Shown here: positions 63,593 through 64,000 of the stretch, piece after piece
How positions within the stretch are numbered: position 1 is the first letter of the stretch
How the letters are laid out: every line of letters starts with the position of its first letter
Position numbers and translations under genes: made by a program
Notes under the pieces: model-generated
Told to the model about the DNA's origin: nothing
The model's input: only the letters and a program-made list of their open reading frames with translations
The model's database searches: none
Assembly: GCA_026770025.1 (NCBI GenBank)
Contig: JAMXDE010000032.1
Location: 372,001-436,000 of the forward strand
Direction: 5' to 3'
Source: Craspedostauros australis
Taxonomy: Eukaryota > Bacillariophyta > Bacillariophyceae > Mastogloiales > Achnanthaceae
Length of the DNA stretch: 64,000 nt

Positions 63593-64000
63593 CTGTTGCA
63601 CGCATGTGGTGATGTGATATCGTTGCATATGTGAATTGCATGCATTGGAATAGTGCATTTGTTTGTGGTTGGCATCGATTTGGAGTGGTGAACATGAGTT
63701 TGGTTGGCCAGCGTTTGCATAAGGCATCAGCGGAGATGATGGGCACGGCACAATCGTCATTGTTTGTGGTGTGTTTGTGCGATCGCATTTATTGCGGCAG
63801 TCCGAGTTGCAGTTGTGGTTGTGGTGTTGTTGAGGAAGAGGCGAGTCATTGTGGCGTTGGCAATGTGGTATTGGCAATGTTGGTGGAGGGTGAGAGACCG
63901 AATCTGGCAGAAATCTTGCATCCAGGCAGACTAATCAGGTCGGCAAATGGCGGCAGTAGTGGTGGCATGTGCTTCCACGATTGTGATCTTGTGTGTGCTT
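63593..64000. other. Upstream region of ERD2-like gene
   Basis: About 400 bp to the window edge. It probably contains intron and leader sequence of the ERD2-like gene; no consensus GTRAGT donor was found on the minus strand here. Confidence 0.4.

Noticed and set aside
63593..63760. Coding extension of the ERD2-like gene to ATG 63760
   Set aside because: Composition is intron-like and it ends at a good acceptor (CAACAG); reported as an alternative only.

Overview
This is a nuclear genome window from a photosynthetic eukaryote with a secondary red plastid, most likely a diatom. Three proteins (triosephosphate isomerase, an M16 protease and a SET-domain methyltransferase) begin with a hydrophobic signal followed by an Ala-Phe cleavage motif (NAFVAP, DAFVPP, MAFVPL). 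That is the bipartite plastid-targeting signature of diatoms and related stramenopiles. The cellular genes are eukaryotic (spliceosome, exosome, COG tethering complex, PP4 regulator, TFIIA). Introns are few and short, with near-invariant GTRAGT donors. The diatom assignment is inference; other heterokont algae are not excluded.

I support 23 protein-coding genes, 9 of them spliced, and no RNA genes. From left to right: plastid triosephosphate isomerase (-, cut by the window start); a two-exon 122-aa membrane protein (+); an M3-family oligopeptidase homologue with a destroyed active site (-); PRP31 (+); a PPR protein (-); WDR12/YTM1 (+); an MFS transporter (+); a small beta-trefoil-like protein (+); a MYND-RING-helical-repeat protein (-); a PhyH-family dioxygenase with an HxG motif (+); a plastid-type SET methyltransferase (-); an orphan 200-aa protein (-); a divergent TFIIA small subunit (+); a giant four-exon RAD16-like SNF2/RING helicase (-); exosome CSL4 (-); PPP4R2 (+, four exons); a GH130-like secreted propeller (+); COG1 with an EF-hand (+); a plastid-type M16 protease (-); a DUF218 membrane protein (+); a membrane-anchored bacterial-type beta-propeller carrying a cysteine-rich repeat cassette (+, two exons); a rhomboid protease (-); and an ERD2-like receptor (-, 5' end unresolved).

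Genes mostly alternate in strand, giving divergent pairs with 0.5-1.2 kb of shared upstream DNA and convergent pairs separated by about 0.2-1 kb. An 8-bp motif, TATTATAC, occurs upstream of at least seven genes, almost always in the direction of transcription. Palindromic TGACGTCA sites lie in three intergenic regions. One 3.4-kb stretch (52768-56141) has no recognisable gene.

The genes do not form one pathway. Several belong to RNA and nucleolar biology (PRP31, WDR12, CSL4, PPR), others to secretory traffic (COG1, ERD2-like, rhomboid). The most unusual items are the cysteine-rich insertion in the beta-propeller, the M3 pseudopeptidase, the TFIIA-gamma with an acidic insertion, and the RAD16 protein combining linker-histone-like and PARP-finger-like modules. 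All calls come from reading translated frames and splice sites by eye; no database search was run.
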